NCBI GenBank assembly: GCA_937957685.1
Contig: CALGAO010000127.1
Coordinates: forward strand, 1 to 64,000
Origin: an uncultured Paenibacillaceae bacterium
GTDB lineage: Bacteria; Bacillota; Bacilli; Paenibacillales; DA-C8
Length of the DNA: 64,000 nucleotides
Direction: 5' to 3'
The stretch's first letter is position 1. Each line of letters opens with the position of its first letter. Positions 52,339 to 62,143 of this stretch are shown one piece after another. The position numbers were made by a program, and so were the translations under genes. The notes under the pieces are model-generated. The model worked only from the letters and a program-made list of their open reading frames with translations. It was not told the origin of the DNA and ran no database searches.

Positions 52339-53268
52339 ATGGCACAAACACATCCAGTCAGCAGAAAAGAACGCCTCAAGCAAAAGACCGTCGAATCCAG
52401 GCAAGCGAGACGGGAGCAGGAAAAGGCCAGGTCCGAGCTTTATCTCTACTTCATGATGGAGTTTATCCTGCTCGTCATCGTGTTCATGTATATGGCCTTT
52501 ACGATCACGATGTACCCGCTCAACTATCTGTGGGTCGTCGCCTTCCTGATGATCTCGATCATCGGCTTCCTGCGCGGACTTATGACCGCCTTGATCAGCT
52601 CGATGTTCGTCATCTTCGGCTACGGCTCCTATATCCTCTATCAGCTCTATGTCGTGCAGACGATGGCGAGCATGGAGGTGAACGACCTGATCTGGCTGCT
52701 CGCCTTCCCGATCGGGGCGGTGGGAGCCGGGATGCTGGGCAGGGAGCTGGATGCCTTCATGCAAGCCCTGCAGTATCACCGGAAGATGGTCAGCGAGCTG
52801 GTCACCGTCGAGAGCGTGACGAGATTCCCGAACGAGCGGCAATTCCGCACGGAGCTGAGCATCGAGATCTCCCGAACGCTTCGCTATGGTCACACGATGA
52901 CCCTGCTCCTGATGGAGATCGCCTATTTCCCGGAGCTGGTCAAGGATTATGGCAAGGAAGCGACCGATCAGTTGCTGAAGCAGGTCAGCGACAAGATCGA
53001 TTATGTGTTCCGCGATGTGGACAAGAAAGCCTATCTCGAGAATGGCCTGTTCGGTCTTATCCTGCCTGAGACGAGCATCGACAATGCGGATATCGTCATC
53101 AAGCGGATCAACGATCAGCTGCGCAATGTTCACATCGAGTCGGCCAGAGGCAAGAAACAGATCGAGATCCAGATGCGGTACGGCTACTCCGGCTGCCCGC
53201 AGAAGTACCAGACGGTGCAGGAGCTGCTGGAAGATGCGAACAGGATGTTAGATCTGTATGCGGGGTGA
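52339..53268 (+). CDS. ydaK: YdaK-like degenerate GGDEF c-di-GMP receptor
   Basis: 309 residues. A charged N-terminal cytosolic segment (1-30), about four transmembrane helices (35-135) and a short coiled coil lead to a GGDEF domain (165-305). The active-site motif is ENGLF (residues 234-238) in place of GGDEF, so cyclase activity is not expected. The inhibitory-site RxxD is kept as RDVD (225-228), exactly five residues upstream. This combination marks a c-di-GMP receptor, as described for B. subtilis YdaK. It overlaps ydaL by 11 nt. Confidence 0.87.
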   Translation: MAQTHPVSRKERLKQKTVESRQARREQEKARSELYLYFMMEFILLVIVFMYMAFTITMYPLNYLWVVAFLMISIIGFLRGLMTALISSMFVIFGYGSYILYQLYVVQTMASMEVNDLIWLLAFPIGAVGAGMLGRELDAFMQALQYHRKMVSELVTVESVTRFPNERQFRTELSIEISRTLRYGHTMTLLLMEIAYFPELVKDYGKEATDQLLKQVSDKIDYVFRDVDKKAYLENGLFGLILPETSIDNADIVIKRINDQLRNVHIESARGKKQIEIQMRYGYSGCPQKYQTVQELLEDANRMLDLYAG

Positions 53269-54823
53269 ACGTCTCTGTCTGCTGATCATCGTCATGATGC
53301 TCGGCTTCGCTGCTGCTGGCTCGCTATCCTTGACGGTTGCTGCGGTAGAGACGCCCGTGGCGACAGTGGCGTCGAACTTGCGTGATGTCCGGGTGCTGCT
53401 GATCTATAACTCCCCTGAGCCATCAGGAGAATTGGAGGTGATGGAGAGTCTGCTGCAGCATTTTGCCGTGAAGACGGAGACTGCGCGCTCCTCTGACATC
53501 GGGGAACTGCGTTGGGAGCAGTATGACTGTCTCATCTTCTTCGATTCCATCCGTACCTCCAGGCTGGATCGGGAAGCGGTGATCCGCGCGATCGGGCAGC
53601 TGGACATCCCGTGTATGGTGTTCAACTCGGGAGCAGCGGATGAGACGTTCAGCGGCATCACGATCCGATACCGGGACGAGGTCTACCCGACGTTGCCCGT
53701 CTCCGTTGCCCCGGCCGAGGATGGCCAGACAGGAGTGGTGCTGGCCGCGATATCCGATGGACGGACGGAGAGGCCGCTGATCGTGAGAAGCGGCGACGCG
53801 TGGACGGTGTACGGCAAGCTGGAGAGCGGACTGGTCAGCTGGATCGTCGCCGATATCCTGCATGATGTTCTCGGCGAGCATCATGCGGACAGAACCAGGG
53901 GCCTGTACGTCGTGGAGCACGTCAATCCATTGACTCCGCCCGAGCAGCTGCGCAAGCTTGCGGATCTGCTCGCCAGCCGCGGCATCCCGTATGTCATCAT
54001 CGTGGAGCCCGTGCTGCGATCATCTGAAGATGATCGGCTGCATACAGCGGGGGATGATCGGGAATGGATAGCCGCTCTTCGCTATATGGTGGAAGCCGGC
54101 GGGACGATCGTGCTTGACGGCAGCGGGCTGGAGGGGCTCGAGCCGGAGGAGATCGCCTACCGGATCGATCAGGGCATCGCATTCCTGTATGAGATCGGCG
54201 TATATCCGATCGCCCTTTACGCATCGCGGGATGTCGTCCTGCGCCTGGAATCAGCGCCAGAGCATGCCAGCTTCACGACGACGCTGGAGTATTCGAAGCT
54301 TCGGCTCGATGGCAGCCGCTATACCGATATCCCTTATGATCACATTGCGGCGCCCGACAGGATCATGTATCCCGTATCGCTCGGGTCAGCCGCAAGCGAC
54401 GCTGCTGCGGCTCAGCTCATCACCCGCGCCCGCACCCTCATGCTCGTTCGCGACGCCTGGCTGGTCGTCGGACTGGATGCGAGCCAGCCCTACGAGCTGT
54501 TGGAGTCTATGGTCGAGCAGTTCGGGCGGGAGCCGATCATGTGGACGGATATCCGTTATGATGTCCACTTGCTGGATGCCGGATTCCTCCAGGTGGCCAC
54601 CGGCGGCGACGGGCTGCTGGAGGTCCGGATGCTGGACAAGACCCGCGCGGCGGAATTGGTGAAGGTCCAGCTGAGCACCTACAAGTTCGGGACGGTCACG
54701 TATTACTCGACCTGGATACTCGTCATGGTAGTCGGCGGATTCGTCGTTCTGTTTGTCCTGTTTGTCGTCATGATGCGCTACCGCAGAAGACGTCGACTAT
54801 TCTCGGAGAAGGAGCTGGAGTAA
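53258..54823 (+). CDS. ydaL: YdaL-like membrane protein of the EPS operon
   Basis: 521 residues. Signal peptide (LCLLIIVMMLGFAAAGSLSL), an extracytoplasmic alpha/beta domain, and a C-terminal transmembrane helix (about residues 483-510) followed by a basic cytosolic tail. The central part (VEHVNPLTPPEQLRKLADLL, GIPYVIIVEPVL) resembles DUF2334/polysaccharide-deacetylase-like domains found in YdaL; catalytic residues could not be confirmed by eye. Sandwiched tightly between ydaK and ydaM (stop and start adjoin), it probably modifies or guides the exported polymer. Confidence 0.78.
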   Translation: MRGERLCLLIIVMMLGFAAAGSLSLTVAAVETPVATVASNLRDVRVLLIYNSPEPSGELEVMESLLQHFAVKTETARSSDIGELRWEQYDCLIFFDSIRTSRLDREAVIRAIGQLDIPCMVFNSGAADETFSGITIRYRDEVYPTLPVSVAPAEDGQTGVVLAAISDGRTERPLIVRSGDAWTVYGKLESGLVSWIVADILHDVLGEHHADRTRGLYVVEHVNPLTPPEQLRKLADLLASRGIPYVIIVEPVLRSSEDDRLHTAGDDREWIAALRYMVEAGGTIVLDGSGLEGLEPEEIAYRIDQGIAFLYEIGVYPIALYASRDVVLRLESAPEHASFTTTLEYSKLRLDGSRYTDIPYDHIAAPDRIMYPVSLGSAASDAAAAQLITRARTLMLVRDAWLVVGLDASQPYELLESMVEQFGREPIMWTDIRYDVHLLDAGFLQVATGGDGLLEVRMLDKTRAAELVKVQLSTYKFGTVTYYSTWILVMVVGGFVVLFVLFVVMMRYRRRRRLFSEKELE

Positions 54824-56113
54824 ATGACCGGCAACGTCCTGTTTCTCGTCGCGCTTGGCAGCATCTGGGTGATGCTGCTGTACCACATGTTTCTCATGCT
54901 GGGTGGATACCTGTATTCGGAGAGGATGGAGAGGCGGAAGGCGGAGCCGAGACGCAGGCGGCCGGATGAAGAATGGCCGTTCGTCTCGGTGCTCATCCCG
55001 GCGCACAACGAGGAGATCGTGATCCGCTACACGCTCGATGCGATGCTGCGGCTGGATTATCCGCATGACAAGATCGAGATCATCGTGATCGATGACAACT
55101 CGGGCGATGCCACCGGCGAGATCGTGGATGAATATTGCGCCAGGGATGCGCGCGTCCGCTGTCTGCACCTGAAGCCGCCGCAAGCGGCCAAGGGCAAGTC
55201 CAATGCGCTGAATCAGGCGCTCATGATCGCGAGAGGCGAGCTTATCGTCGTCTATGATGCCGACAACACGCCGAACAGCGGAGCGGTCAAGCATCTCGTC
55301 GAAGCTGCGCTGGAGGACCCGAAGGCGGGAGGGGTCGTCGGCAAGTTCAGAGTCATCAACGCGCGCAAGAATCTGCTCACGCGCTTCATCAACATCGAGA
55401 CGATCAGCTTCCAATGGATGGCGCAGGCCGGCCGGTGGTTCTGGTTCGGGATCAGCACGATCCCCGGCACCAATTTCCTGATCCGCAGGTCGATCATCGA
55501 GGAGATGGGGGGCTGGGATATCAAGGCGCTGACGGAAGATACCGAGCTCAGCATCCGGCTGTACGACAACGGGTACCACATCCGCTTCCATCCGCTGGCG
55601 GTCACCTGGGAGCAGGAGCCGGAAACCTGGCGCGTATGGCTGAAGCAGCGCACGCGATGGGCGCGGGGCAATCAATATGTCATCATGAAGAACCTGCCTC
55701 GCATCTTCGGCAAGTGGAACGGCCGCATCGTGTTCGATCTGGTGTATTTCTTCTTCACTTACTTCGTGTTCCTCGGCGCGGTCATGCTCTCGCACCTGCT
55801 GATGATCCTGAACCTCCTGGGTGCGGTGAACATCACGCTCCCCGGTCCGTTCCTGCTCATCTGGCTGCTGGCCTACGTTCTGTATGTCGTGGAGATCATG
55901 GTCACGCTCGCCATCGAGAAGACGGAGCTGACCTTCAAGAACTTCCTGATCCTGTTGCTCATGTATGTCACGTATTCGCAGCTCTGGCTGTTCCTGATCT
56001 TCCGTTCAGCCTGGATACAGCTCCGCGCCTGGATCCGCCATGATGAAGTGAAATGGGACAAGACGCAGAGATTCCAGACGACAACCAAGACAGCCAGGGA
56101 CTTTACGAAATAG
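54824..56113 (+). CDS. ydaM: YdaM-like family 2 glycosyltransferase (EPS synthase)
   Basis: 429 residues. N-terminal helix, then a GT2 catalytic domain: VLIPAHNEE, VIDDNSGDAT, DxD-like YDADNTP, TEDTEL and the processivity motif QRTRWARG. Three to four C-terminal transmembrane helices complete the BcsA/PgaC-like layout. It would polymerise sugar nucleotides and extrude the chain with the YdaN-like partner that follows. No PilZ domain is present, so c-di-GMP control must come through the YdaK-like protein. Confidence 0.92.
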   Translation: MTGNVLFLVALGSIWVMLLYHMFLMLGGYLYSERMERRKAEPRRRRPDEEWPFVSVLIPAHNEEIVIRYTLDAMLRLDYPHDKIEIIVIDDNSGDATGEIVDEYCARDARVRCLHLKPPQAAKGKSNALNQALMIARGELIVVYDADNTPNSGAVKHLVEAALEDPKAGGVVGKFRVINARKNLLTRFINIETISFQWMAQAGRWFWFGISTIPGTNFLIRRSIIEEMGGWDIKALTEDTELSIRLYDNGYHIRFHPLAVTWEQEPETWRVWLKQRTRWARGNQYVIMKNLPRIFGKWNGRIVFDLVYFFFTYFVFLGAVMLSHLLMILNLLGAVNITLPGPFLLIWLLAYVLYVVEIMVTLAIEKTELTFKNFLILLLMYVTYSQLWLFLIFRSAWIQLRAWIRHDEVKWDKTQRFQTTTKTARDFTK

Positions 56114-56121
56114 GAAAAGGG

Positions 56122-58329
56122 ATGGGACGAACCATGCAGAGGAAAATCGCAACAGTTGTGGTGATCATGCTGATCCTGACCTGGATCTTCCCGCGCACCA
56201 CGATCTATGCGGAAACGGTCGAAGTGACGGGGGAGATCCAGACGGAAGAGATCAGCAAGGTGCTTGAGCCGCTGGAAACATCGGAAGCCGGCAAAAATGT
56301 GGAGAATCTGCTTCTCTTCCAGAATGATCTGGTCATTCAGGGCGTCACCAGCCGGCAGGATTATTATTTCGAGGTGCCCGCATCGCGCCTCGTGGCAGCG
56401 GGCTCCTATATCGAGCTGAACTTCAGCCATTCGCCGGCGCTGATCGAGGAGCGTTCGACGGTGACCGTCATGCTGGACGATCTGCCGCTCGGCAGCCAGT
56501 ATCTCGACAAGTCCAATCTGCAGGACGCGAGATGGCGCCTCGATCTGGACGGGCTGGAGCTGACATCCGGATTCCACAAGCTGTCCGTCGTTATCCATAT
56601 GGAAGCGACGGACAATCTGTGCATGGATCAGAACAATCCGGCCAACTGGTTCATCCTGCAGAAGGAGAGCGTCATCCATCTGGAATATACGTCGATCTAT
56701 GAGCAGGGCGATCTGTCCTGGTATCCTTCTCCGTTCCTGGAGAAAGGGAGTCTGCAACCGTACAACACCATATTCATCGTTCCCGACGAACCTTCCGAAT
56801 ATGAACTGTTGGGGCTGGCGAAGCTGGCCCGCTATTATTCGAGCGTGGTGTCCAATCTGGAGCATCGCGTATACCGGGAATCGGACCTGACGGATGAGGT
56901 GCTGAAGTCCGGCCATCTGATCTGGATCGGCTCGCCCGCATCCTGGCATGGCGCAGGGATGAACCTGCTGGAGTCGGCCTTGAAGCATGCCGACGGCGAA
57001 CGTATGGAGGCTGGTGCCGTCTATGTGGAGGCTTCCGGATGGAATGACGCGTATGACGCATTGCTGATCACAGGTCAGGAGGAAGGGCTCAGCAAGGCCG
57101 TGGCCATGATGACCGATGAGGAGCTGTACGGTCAGCTGTCCGGCAGATTCGCCAGTGCAGCCAACGTGAAGCTGGGAACTTCCGCCGATCTGGCGGCGTC
57201 CCTGTCCGGCGGCCGGAGCACCGTGACGCTCAGATCGCTCCAATATGAGGACATTGTGGTTGAAGGCATGATGGTGGGCGGTGCGCGCATCTCCTACCTG
57301 CTCCCTGCGGAATATGACGTCTCCAAGGGCGGCAAGCTGCACGTGTACTTCAACCACTCCAAGGCGCTGAACTTCGCGCAGTCCCAGGCAACGGTCAAGA
57401 TCAACGACATTCCGGTGGCCAGCACCTACCTGAGCCAGGAATCGAGCGAATTCGGCGTCATCGAGGCCGAGATTCCGTCCTCGGCCCTGCAGGGCGGATA
57501 CATCAATGCGGATATCTCGTTCCAGTTCAGCTCCAACAGCGAAGGTTGCTCCAGCAGCTCGTACATCGGCAACTGGGCGGTGATCGACAACGATTCGTAC
57601 TTCAGCTTCTCCACCTTGCCGAACCGCGACCTGAAGCTGCAGAACCTTCCTTATCCGTTCGTCACGAACTCGGCCTGGGGCCGCACGACGATCCTGCTGC
57701 CGCGTGAGATGACGTCCGATGAGCTGACCCTGTTCGCGATCGTCAACGGGCTGTACGGCGGCAGCCTGGGCTCCTACGAGAACGTCAGGCTGGTGGCGAT
57801 GCCGGATGCGATCACGGGAGAAGAGGAATGGCTGAGCGACAATCTGATCGTGATCGGCCTGGCGGACCAGTTGCCGCACTGGCTCACCCAGGCGGAGACG
57901 ATCCCCATGAGCTATGCCGACGGCGGGTGGAAGGCGATGGCCGACCCGGTGAAGCTGACCAGCGGCACAAGCGCCGATGCCGGCGTCATCCAGCTGTTCC
58001 CGTCGGCCTTCAGCAAGTCCCGTGACATCCTGATGCTGTCCGCCACTTCGCCGGCGAGGTTGGCCTCGATTGGCTCCCTGCTGCTGGATTCCGGTTCCCG
58101 CGACCTGATGAAGGGCCAGGTGCTGGTCGCAGACTCGCTGGAGCGGATGCATGTGTTTGTTACGGACCAATATGAGCCCGTGCGTTCCATCTGGAGCGAT
58201 GCCACGGATTTCCTGACCACGGACGGCATGCCGGTGTTGCAGAGGCTGCTATTGGTGGGAGCCATCGTACTGGTGCTGGTCGTCTTCACGCTGATCGTCT
58301 GGTTCATCGGCAGAAGAAGACGTGGGTAA
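56122..58329 (+). CDS. ydaN: YdaN-like BcsB-type EPS synthase subunit
   Basis: About 735 residues. Signal peptide (KIATVVVIMLILTWIF), large extracytoplasmic region with two BcsB-like beta/carbohydrate-binding repeats (YYFEVPASRLVAAGSYIEL near residue 75; ISYLLPAEYDVSKGGKLHVY near 390), and one C-terminal helix before an RRRRG tail. BcsB subunits activate and guide the polymer made by the GT2 partner. AGGA six nt upstream supports ATG 56122; ATG 56134 is equally possible. Last gene of the EPS operon. Confidence 0.85.
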   Translation: MGRTMQRKIATVVVIMLILTWIFPRTTIYAETVEVTGEIQTEEISKVLEPLETSEAGKNVENLLLFQNDLVIQGVTSRQDYYFEVPASRLVAAGSYIELNFSHSPALIEERSTVTVMLDDLPLGSQYLDKSNLQDARWRLDLDGLELTSGFHKLSVVIHMEATDNLCMDQNNPANWFILQKESVIHLEYTSIYEQGDLSWYPSPFLEKGSLQPYNTIFIVPDEPSEYELLGLAKLARYYSSVVSNLEHRVYRESDLTDEVLKSGHLIWIGSPASWHGAGMNLLESALKHADGERMEAGAVYVEASGWNDAYDALLITGQEEGLSKAVAMMTDEELYGQLSGRFASAANVKLGTSADLAASLSGGRSTVTLRSLQYEDIVVEGMMVGGARISYLLPAEYDVSKGGKLHVYFNHSKALNFAQSQATVKINDIPVASTYLSQESSEFGVIEAEIPSSALQGGYINADISFQFSSNSEGCSSSSYIGNWAVIDNDSYFSFSTLPNRDLKLQNLPYPFVTNSAWGRTTILLPREMTSDELTLFAIVNGLYGGSLGSYENVRLVAMPDAITGEEEWLSDNLIVIGLADQLPHWLTQAETIPMSYADGGWKAMADPVKLTSGTSADAGVIQLFPSAFSKSRDILMLSATSPARLASIGSLLLDSGSRDLMKGQVLVADSLERMHVFVTDQYEPVRSIWSDATDFLTTDGMPVLQRLLLVGAIVLVLVVFTLIVWFIGRRRRG

Positions 58330-58381
58330 ACCTGCGGGACAAACAGGTGGATGAAGTTGATATGAACATAGGGGTGTGAGC

Positions 58382-58492
58382 ATGAGTCGGATCATCGTCA
58401 GGGGCAGAGCCGCCTGGCTCGTCATGATGTTCGCCGTTGCGGGCTTCTTGCTGACCAGCATCACGGTTGTCGCAGCAGAGGATATCGAGTGA
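58382..58492 (+). other. signal-peptide reading frame detached from SLH esterase
   Basis: A 36-codon frame, RBS AGGGGTG, encoding a textbook signal peptide (VRGRAAWLVMMFAVAGFLLT, then VVAAED) that ends at TGA 58490-58492. The SLH protein begins in the next frame at this spot, so this is its lost export signal. Confidence 0.7.
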
Positions 58493-61400
58493 GGCGAGGA
58501 GCCTGATCGAGATCTGGCTGTCAGAAGGCCTGGCGAAAGGGTATGAAGACGGCACGTTTCGTCCGGATCAAACCGTCACGCGCGCCGAATTCGTCGCGTT
58601 TATGAACAGGGTGTTCGAGCTAGCTGACCGCTCGGACATCGTCTTCCCCGACACGCCGCGAGGCAGCTGGTACCTGGAGGATATGCAGCGCGTCTACGCT
58701 GCCGGTGCGATCACCGGCTTCCCGGACGGCACCTTCCGTCCCTATCAGGTGATCTCCAGGCAGGAAGCTGCCGTGATGCTGTACCGGTATTGGACGGGAG
58801 GGCAGAGCGAGACCGCTGCTGTCCCTCCCGTCCGCATCCCGGATCTGGGTCATGCGGCAAGCTGGAGCCAGGAGGCGATTCGGGCGCTGGCTGTCTCCGG
58901 CATGATCCCGGCGGATGAAGCGTTCCGGCCATCGGACAAGCTGACCCGGGCCGAGCTGGTCGTCCTGCTGGATCGCTTCTATACGGAGAAAGAGAGGCTT
59001 CGCCCGCCGGATATTCCAAGCCTGTACACGGAAACGTTCGAGGACAAGCGAATCGTGGGCAGGCAGATCGTGGATGCCCGGCAGCAAGCGGTCTGGGAGT
59101 TCAATGAGATCGCCCAGCAGACATATGTGATCGCCGACGGGGCGCTGCAGCTGGGCGGGTCCAGAACCATGCAGCTCGCCAGACTGAACGGTCTCGATGC
59201 CTCGCAGATGGACAGCTACGCCATGGAATTCACCGTCAACATTCGCAGGATGGGCAATGAAGGGCACAGCGGCCGGCCGATGGTGATGATCATCCCGAGG
59301 ACGAAGGACGCAAGCTACAGCAGGTACTATGCGGTCACCTACCACATGGAGCCGACCGCCATGGGGGGCAATCTGTTCAGGACGAAGTGGTCGATCATCA
59401 ATACGAATGCGCCTTCCGGGATGACTTCGCTGGCTTCCGGGTCCTATCTGCTGCGGGAAAATGTGGACTATATCGCGCGCCTTGTCATCGAGAATACCGA
59501 AGACGGCGCCGTCCGGATCGAATTTTATATCGACGGCCCGACATCTCCGGCATCCGGCTACACGCCGGTGGTATCCTATACGGATCTCTCTCCTTACCGG
59601 ATCACCCGTTCCGCTGCCGGCCCCGCGTTCGCCATGAACGGTCTGGGCAAGGACAGCTGGGGCGAGATTCCGACGATCCGCTACGACGATCTTCGCGTCC
59701 TGAGCCTCGAGGCATACAGGAAGTGGGAGAAGTGGCTGAAGCGTTACAGCGCGGTGGAGCCGGTCGATGTGAAGGGGCATCCGCTTGAGGGCGAGATGAA
59801 ATATCTGATCAACCGCGGGCTGATGGACGTGCAGGCGGGGGGCAGGCTGTATCCGGATCAATCCATCCGGGAAGCGGAATTCGCAGACATGCTGGAAGCC
59901 TGGAGCGGCAAGCCGACGAGCGGAGTTCAGGACGCGGCGTTAACGAAGAAGAAGGCGGCCGAGATGATCTACGAGGTCCTCGGCCGGCCGGACACGGACA
60001 TGAGATATCGCGGCATCCTGGCGAAAGGCACGACCGAGACGCCCGATCGGGCGAGCCACCATGCGTTTGAGAAGGGGATCCTCAGTCTGGAGGCCAGCGG
60101 CCTGTTCGAGCCGAACCGGCTGGTGAAGCGTTCGGAAGCGGCGCTCATGCTGCTTCGCCTGATGGATGAAGGATATCGTCTGCCGCACGGCAACATCAGG
60201 CTTCCATCCATCCTGTTCTACCGATCGGTGCTGCAGCGCGACAAGCCGATCACGATCTGGGGGACCGGCACGAGCGGCGACACGATCACCGTCAGGTTCA
60301 GGCAACAGACGAAACAGACGACGGTTGTCGATGGGCGATGGTCGGTCGTGCTGGATCCCGAACCGTACGGAGGGCCGGATACGCTGTCCGTCTCCGGGAT
60401 CGCCGAGCAGTTCATCGTGACCGATGTGCTCGTGGGCGATGTGTTCGTCATCGCCGGCGAATCCAACGCCGAGATGCCGATCTCTGACGTGAACGACACC
60501 GAGGATATCTATCAGAAGTACGCGAACCGCACCAACCTCAGATATTACTTCCCGGACAAGGTGATGGCGGTCAGCCCGAGATTTGACAGTGGCGGTTCGT
60601 GGACCTACGCGCATCCGTGGTCGATCGATTCCTCGCCGGCGCTTGGCACCTTCTTCGTCAACAAGCTGCTGGAGCTGGACGAGAGCCTGGGCGAAGTGCC
60701 GATCGGCATCATCCGGGCCACCTATGGCGGTTCGTCGATCGAGGTGTTCATGCCGGATTCCTACTACGCATCGATCGGCTACGAGCAGCGGCATGACGAA
60801 CCGATCCTGTCGGGGTACTGGAACGGTTTCATCCACCCGATCGCGCCCTATGCGGTCAGGGGGATCCTGTATTACCAGGGCGAGAACAGCACCCGGATGG
60901 GCTATGCCTATGAGTCCTATCTGCACGATCTGATCCGCACCTGGCGAGAGGAGTTCCATGATCCTGATCTGCCGTTCATCCTCGTCCAGCTCGCTGGCTA
61001 TGGCGAGAACTACTATGAGACGGACGCCGACAGCTGGCCGATCATCCGGGAGATCCAGATGCGGGTGGCGAACACGGTTCCGGGCACGGCGCTCGTGACC
61101 GCGGTCGACCTGGCCGATCCGGACCCGCTGGTGACGCTTCCGCGCAACAAGCGGCCGCTTGCGGAGCGTGCCGCGTATCGGGCGATGGAGCTGATGTATG
61201 GCGATGTCGGTTACCGGGAGACAAGAAGCCCGGAGATGCGGGATTACCTGCTGAAGGACGGCGCGTTTACGATCCGCTTCGACCATGCGGACGAAGGGCT
61301 GGTCCTGAACTGGTTTTCCCGGGATATGAGGGACAGCGGCTTCGAGATCCTGACTGAGAGCGGGAGCTGGGTTCCGGCCAAGGCGCAACTCAGCGCAGAC

Positions 61401-61982
61401 CGCAGCCAGGTGATCGTATGGAGGGAGGACGTGTCCGAGCCGCTGGGCGTTCGTTACGCCTGGCGCAACTGGCCGTCCGTCACCCTGTTCGACACATCGG
61501 GCCTGCCCGTTCTGCCGTTCAACTCCACCAGGGATGTGAAGCATCTTCCGCCCCGATACGGCACCGATGAGCAATATATCCGGGTGAACCATCATATGCT
61601 AAACAGCTACGATGGCATCGTCAATCTGACGAGAGGCGGGCAGTTCCGCATGGTGGAGACGGTGGATGGCGATGTGCTGCGGCACCAGTATCCGATCGAC
61701 GGACAATCGCCGGGCGACGAGATCATCCTGCTGTCCCGCCTCAGCAACGGATACGCCTTCGGCGGCACGAATGAGCGGATCGTGCACATGCCTGGCCACG
61801 GCCTGAAGGAGGGCGACTGGATCCGCAACAACACGCGCGGCTGGATCGCCAGCCGGGTGGCGCGGGTGCTGGATGCGAACGCCTTTGAGCTCGCAACGCC
61901 CATTCCCGGCCAGTCTGAGGGGGATGAATTGGAGAGATATGCCAACAAGCGCACCGTCACGGCGCTGGATGCCGATGATTGA
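58467..61982 (+). CDS. SLH-anchored sialate-O-acetylesterase-like surface protein (export signal out of frame)
   Basis: Up to 1171 residues, nominal TTG start at 58467. Three SLH repeats (about residues 10-170: GLAKGYEDGTFRPDQTVTRAEF, then AGAITGFPDGTFRP) are followed by a LamG/concanavalin-like module (190-410) and more SLH-like sequence (435-565). An SGNH esterase region (575-910) has its nucleophile Ser near residue 666 in AGESNAEM, with YGGSSIEVF and YYQGENSTR. A C-terminal domain follows. The usual catalytic IHPxNK His is replaced (TLPRNK), so activity is doubtful. The signal peptide is in frame +2 upstream; a one-base indel between about 58450 and 58500 would join them. It would act on the cell surface near the EPS. 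Confidence 0.75.
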   Translation: MSQQRISSEARSLIEIWLSEGLAKGYEDGTFRPDQTVTRAEFVAFMNRVFELADRSDIVFPDTPRGSWYLEDMQRVYAAGAITGFPDGTFRPYQVISRQEAAVMLYRYWTGGQSETAAVPPVRIPDLGHAASWSQEAIRALAVSGMIPADEAFRPSDKLTRAELVVLLDRFYTEKERLRPPDIPSLYTETFEDKRIVGRQIVDARQQAVWEFNEIAQQTYVIADGALQLGGSRTMQLARLNGLDASQMDSYAMEFTVNIRRMGNEGHSGRPMVMIIPRTKDASYSRYYAVTYHMEPTAMGGNLFRTKWSIINTNAPSGMTSLASGSYLLRENVDYIARLVIENTEDGAVRIEFYIDGPTSPASGYTPVVSYTDLSPYRITRSAAGPAFAMNGLGKDSWGEIPTIRYDDLRVLSLEAYRKWEKWLKRYSAVEPVDVKGHPLEGEMKYLINRGLMDVQAGGRLYPDQSIREAEFADMLEAWSGKPTSGVQDAALTKKKAAEMIYEVLGRPDTDMRYRGILAKGTTETPDRASHHAFEKGILSLEASGLFEPNRLVKRSEAALMLLRLMDEGYRLPHGNIRLPSILFYRSVLQRDKPITIWGTGTSGDTITVRFRQQTKQTTVVDGRWSVVLDPEPYGGPDTLSVSGIAEQFIVTDVLVGDVFVIAGESNAEMPISDVNDTEDIYQKYANRTNLRYYFPDKVMAVSPRFDSGGSWTYAHPWSIDSSPALGTFFVNKLLELDESLGEVPIGIIRATYGGSSIEVFMPDSYYASIGYEQRHDEPILSGYWNGFIHPIAPYAVRGILYYQGENSTRMGYAYESYLHDLIRTWREEFHDPDLPFILVQLAGYGENYYETDADSWPIIREIQMRVANTVPGTALVTAVDLADPDPLVTLPRNKRPLAERAAYRAMELMYGDVGYRETRSPEMRDYLLKDGAFTIRFDHADEGLVLNWFSRDMRDSGFEILTESGSWVPAKAQLSADRSQVIVWREDVSEPLGVRYAWRNWPSVTLFDTSGLPVLPFNSTRDVKHLPPRYGTDEQYIRVNHHMLNSYDGIVNLTRGGQFRMVETVDGDVLRHQYPIDGQSPGDEIILLSRLSNGYAFGGTNERIVHMPGHGLKEGDWIRNNTRGWIASRVARVLDANAFELATPIPGQSEGDELERYANKRTVTALDADD

Positions 61983-61988
61983 GGGAAG

Positions 61989-62022
61989 GCGATGCCGGAG
62001 ATGAATCCGGCATCGCTTTTTT
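61989..62022 (+). terminator. terminator after SLH esterase gene
   Basis: Perfect 11-bp stem GCGATGCCGGA/TCCGGCATCGC (61989-61999 with 62006-62016) followed by six T residues. Confidence 0.9.
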
Positions 62023-62143
62023 GGCTCTACCCGCCGATTCCTGAAATCTGCTATGATGGAGGAAATGAGAAACCTGCGTCATACAAACGTTTGCCGCACA
62101 GGTTCATGGAAAAAATCGGAGCAGAGGAGAGACGAATATCCCC

